A DNA stretch of 64,000 nt, taken from Sthenelais limicola (lineage: Eukaryota; Annelida; Polychaeta; Phyllodocida; Sigalionidae). Below the pieces are notes generated by a model. The model was given only the letters and a program-made list of their open reading frames with translations, ran no database searches and was not told the DNA's origin. The DNA lies in the NCBI GenBank assembly GCA_942159475.1, contig OW804096.1, positions 134,779,285 to 134,843,284 on the forward strand, given 5' to 3'. Position 1 is the stretch's first letter, and each line of letters begins with the position of its first letter. Positions 62,548 to 64,000 of the stretch are shown here, piece by piece. The position numbers and the translations under genes were made by a program.

Positions 62548-64000
62548 TGTGTATTGCCTTAAAGCACTCCCATGTGTTTGGCCACGTATTGCCTTAAAGC
62601 ATTCCCATGTGTTTGGCTGTGTATTGCCTTAAAGCACTCCCATGTGTTTGGCTGCTTAATGCCTTAAAGCACTCCCATGTGTTTGGCCATGTATTGCCTT
62701 AAAGCATTCCCATGGGTTTGGCCATGTATTGCCTTAAAGCATTCCCATGTGTTTGGCCACGTATTGCCTTAAAGCATTCCCATGGGTTTGGCCACGTATT
62801 GCCTTAAAGCACTCCCATGTGTTTGGCTGCTTATTGCCTTAAAGCATTCCCATGTGTTTGGCCACGTATTACCTTAAAGCCCTCCCATGTGTTTGGCCAT
62901 GTATTGCCTTAAAGCACTCCCATGTGTTTGGCTGTGTATTGCCTTGAAGCATTCCCATGGGTTTGACCATGTATTGCCTTAAAGCACTCCCATGTGTTTG
63001 GCTGCTTATTGCCTTAAAGCATTCCCATGTGTTTGGCCACGTATTACCTTAAAGCCCTCCCATGTGTTTGGCCATGTATTGCCTTAAAGCACTCCAATGG
63101 GTTTGGCCACGTATTGCCTTAAAGCACTCCCATGGGTTTGACCATGTATTGCCTTAAGGCACTCCCAGGTGTTTGGCTGCTTATTGCCTTAAAGCACTCC
63201 CATGTGTTTGGCCATGTATTGCCTTAAGGCCCTCCCATGTGTTTGGCCACGTATTGCCTTAAAGCATTCCCATGTGTTTGGCTGCATATTGTCTTAAAGC
63301 ATTCCCATGGGTTTGGCCATGTATTGCCTTAAAGCACTCCCATGGGTTTGGCCACGTATTGCCATAAAGCCCTCCCATGGGTTTGGCTGCGTATTGCCTT
63401 AAAGCATTCCCATGGGTTTGGCCACGTATTGCCTTAAAGCATTCACATGTGTTTGGCTGCTTATTGCCTTAAAGCACTCCCATGGGTTTGGCCACGTATT
63501 GCCTTAAAGCATTCCCATGGGTTTGGCTGCGTATTGCCTTAAAGCATTCCCATGGGTTTGGCCACGTATTGCCTTAAAGCATTCCCATGTGTTTGGCTGC
63601 TTATTGCCTTAAAGCATTCCCATGTGTTTGGCCATGTATTGCCTTAAAGCACTCCCATGGGTTTGGCTGTGTATTGCCTTAAAGCACTCCCATGTGTTTG
63701 GCCATGTATTGCCTTAAAGCACTCCCATGGGTTTGGCCATGTATTGCCTTAAAGCACTCCCATGGGTTTGGCCATGTATTGCCTTAAAGCACTCCCATGT
63801 GTTTGGCCATGTATTGCCTTAAAGCACTCCCATGGGTTTGGCCACGTATTGCCTTAAAGCACTCCCATGTGTTTAGCCATGTATTGCCTTAAAGCACTCC
63901 CATGTGTTTGGCCGCATATTGCCTTAAAGCACTCCCATGTGTTTGGCCGCATATTGCCTTAAAGCATTCCCATGTGTTTGGCTGCTTATTGCCTTAAAGC
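62548..64000. repeat. 35-bp minisatellite, at least 41 units, running off the window
   Basis: Unit GCCTTAAAGCACTCCCATGT followed by GTTTGGCCATGTATT, with A(C/T)TCCC, T/GGTTTGG and CATG/CACG/TGTG/TGCT variants. No interruption to the window end. Confidence 0.95.

Noticed and set aside
1..64000. tRNA, rRNA or snRNA genes
   Set aside because: I found no cloverleaf with A and B boxes or conserved rRNA segment. A covariance-model scan would be needed to exclude divergent copies.

Overview
This window is animal nuclear DNA, not prokaryotic. It holds phase-consistent GT/AG introns, non-LTR retrotransposons, many short inverted-repeat transposons and long minisatellites. One real host gene is visible: the 5' part of a multi-EGF secreted protein. 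Four TTAGGG-like units in a row, the CR1/Jockey-type LINEs and the class 1-1 EGF exons fit a marine invertebrate (echinoderm, hemichordate, cephalochordate or lophotrochozoan). The sequence alone does not let me name the clade.

Layout. 1-5.5 kb: two retroelement 3' fragments, one inserted inside a short transposon (family A), plus a family E repeat. 5.5-12.5 kb: one uninterrupted 22-bp satellite of about 316 units. 12.7-24 kb: a dense field of about 240-bp palindromic MITEs (family B), with families A, C, E, F and G and simple repeats. 24.0-26.4 kb: a 2.3-kb element (D) sitting in a B copy. 26.5-31.5 kb: a LINE with an intact 949-residue endonuclease/RT ORF, inserted in a family F copy. 31.5-34.2 kb: nested F, B and A copies and retroelement tails.

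34,184 to beyond 62,065: the host gene on the + strand, 15 exons seen, continuing past the right edge. Exon 1 encodes a signal peptide. Exons 2-4 encode a short Cys-rich region that includes a 12-nt microexon. Exons 5-15 each encode one EGF-like domain, and the last two have the calcium-binding EGF start. Every intron is phase 1. The predicted reading frame visible here is 510 codons plus one base. Its introns carry MITEs, a degraded Ty3/Gypsy-like retrotransposon (50.2-54.4 kb), a VNTR-containing composite retroelement with a 14-bp target duplication (39.6-40.6 kb), and minisatellites of 26, 29, about 73, 60/51, 51, 85, 41, about 54-65 and 35 bp.

The main unexpected patterns are: (i) minisatellites whose repeat unit contains a splice junction of the EGF gene (exons 9, 12, 13, 14); (ii) small transposons lodged within about 45 bp of splice sites of several exons; (iii) a third, 295-codon open frame between ORF1 and ORF2 of the LINE; (iv) nested insertions that reveal transposon boundaries and target duplications directly. 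Family letters A-K are local labels used only in this annotation.
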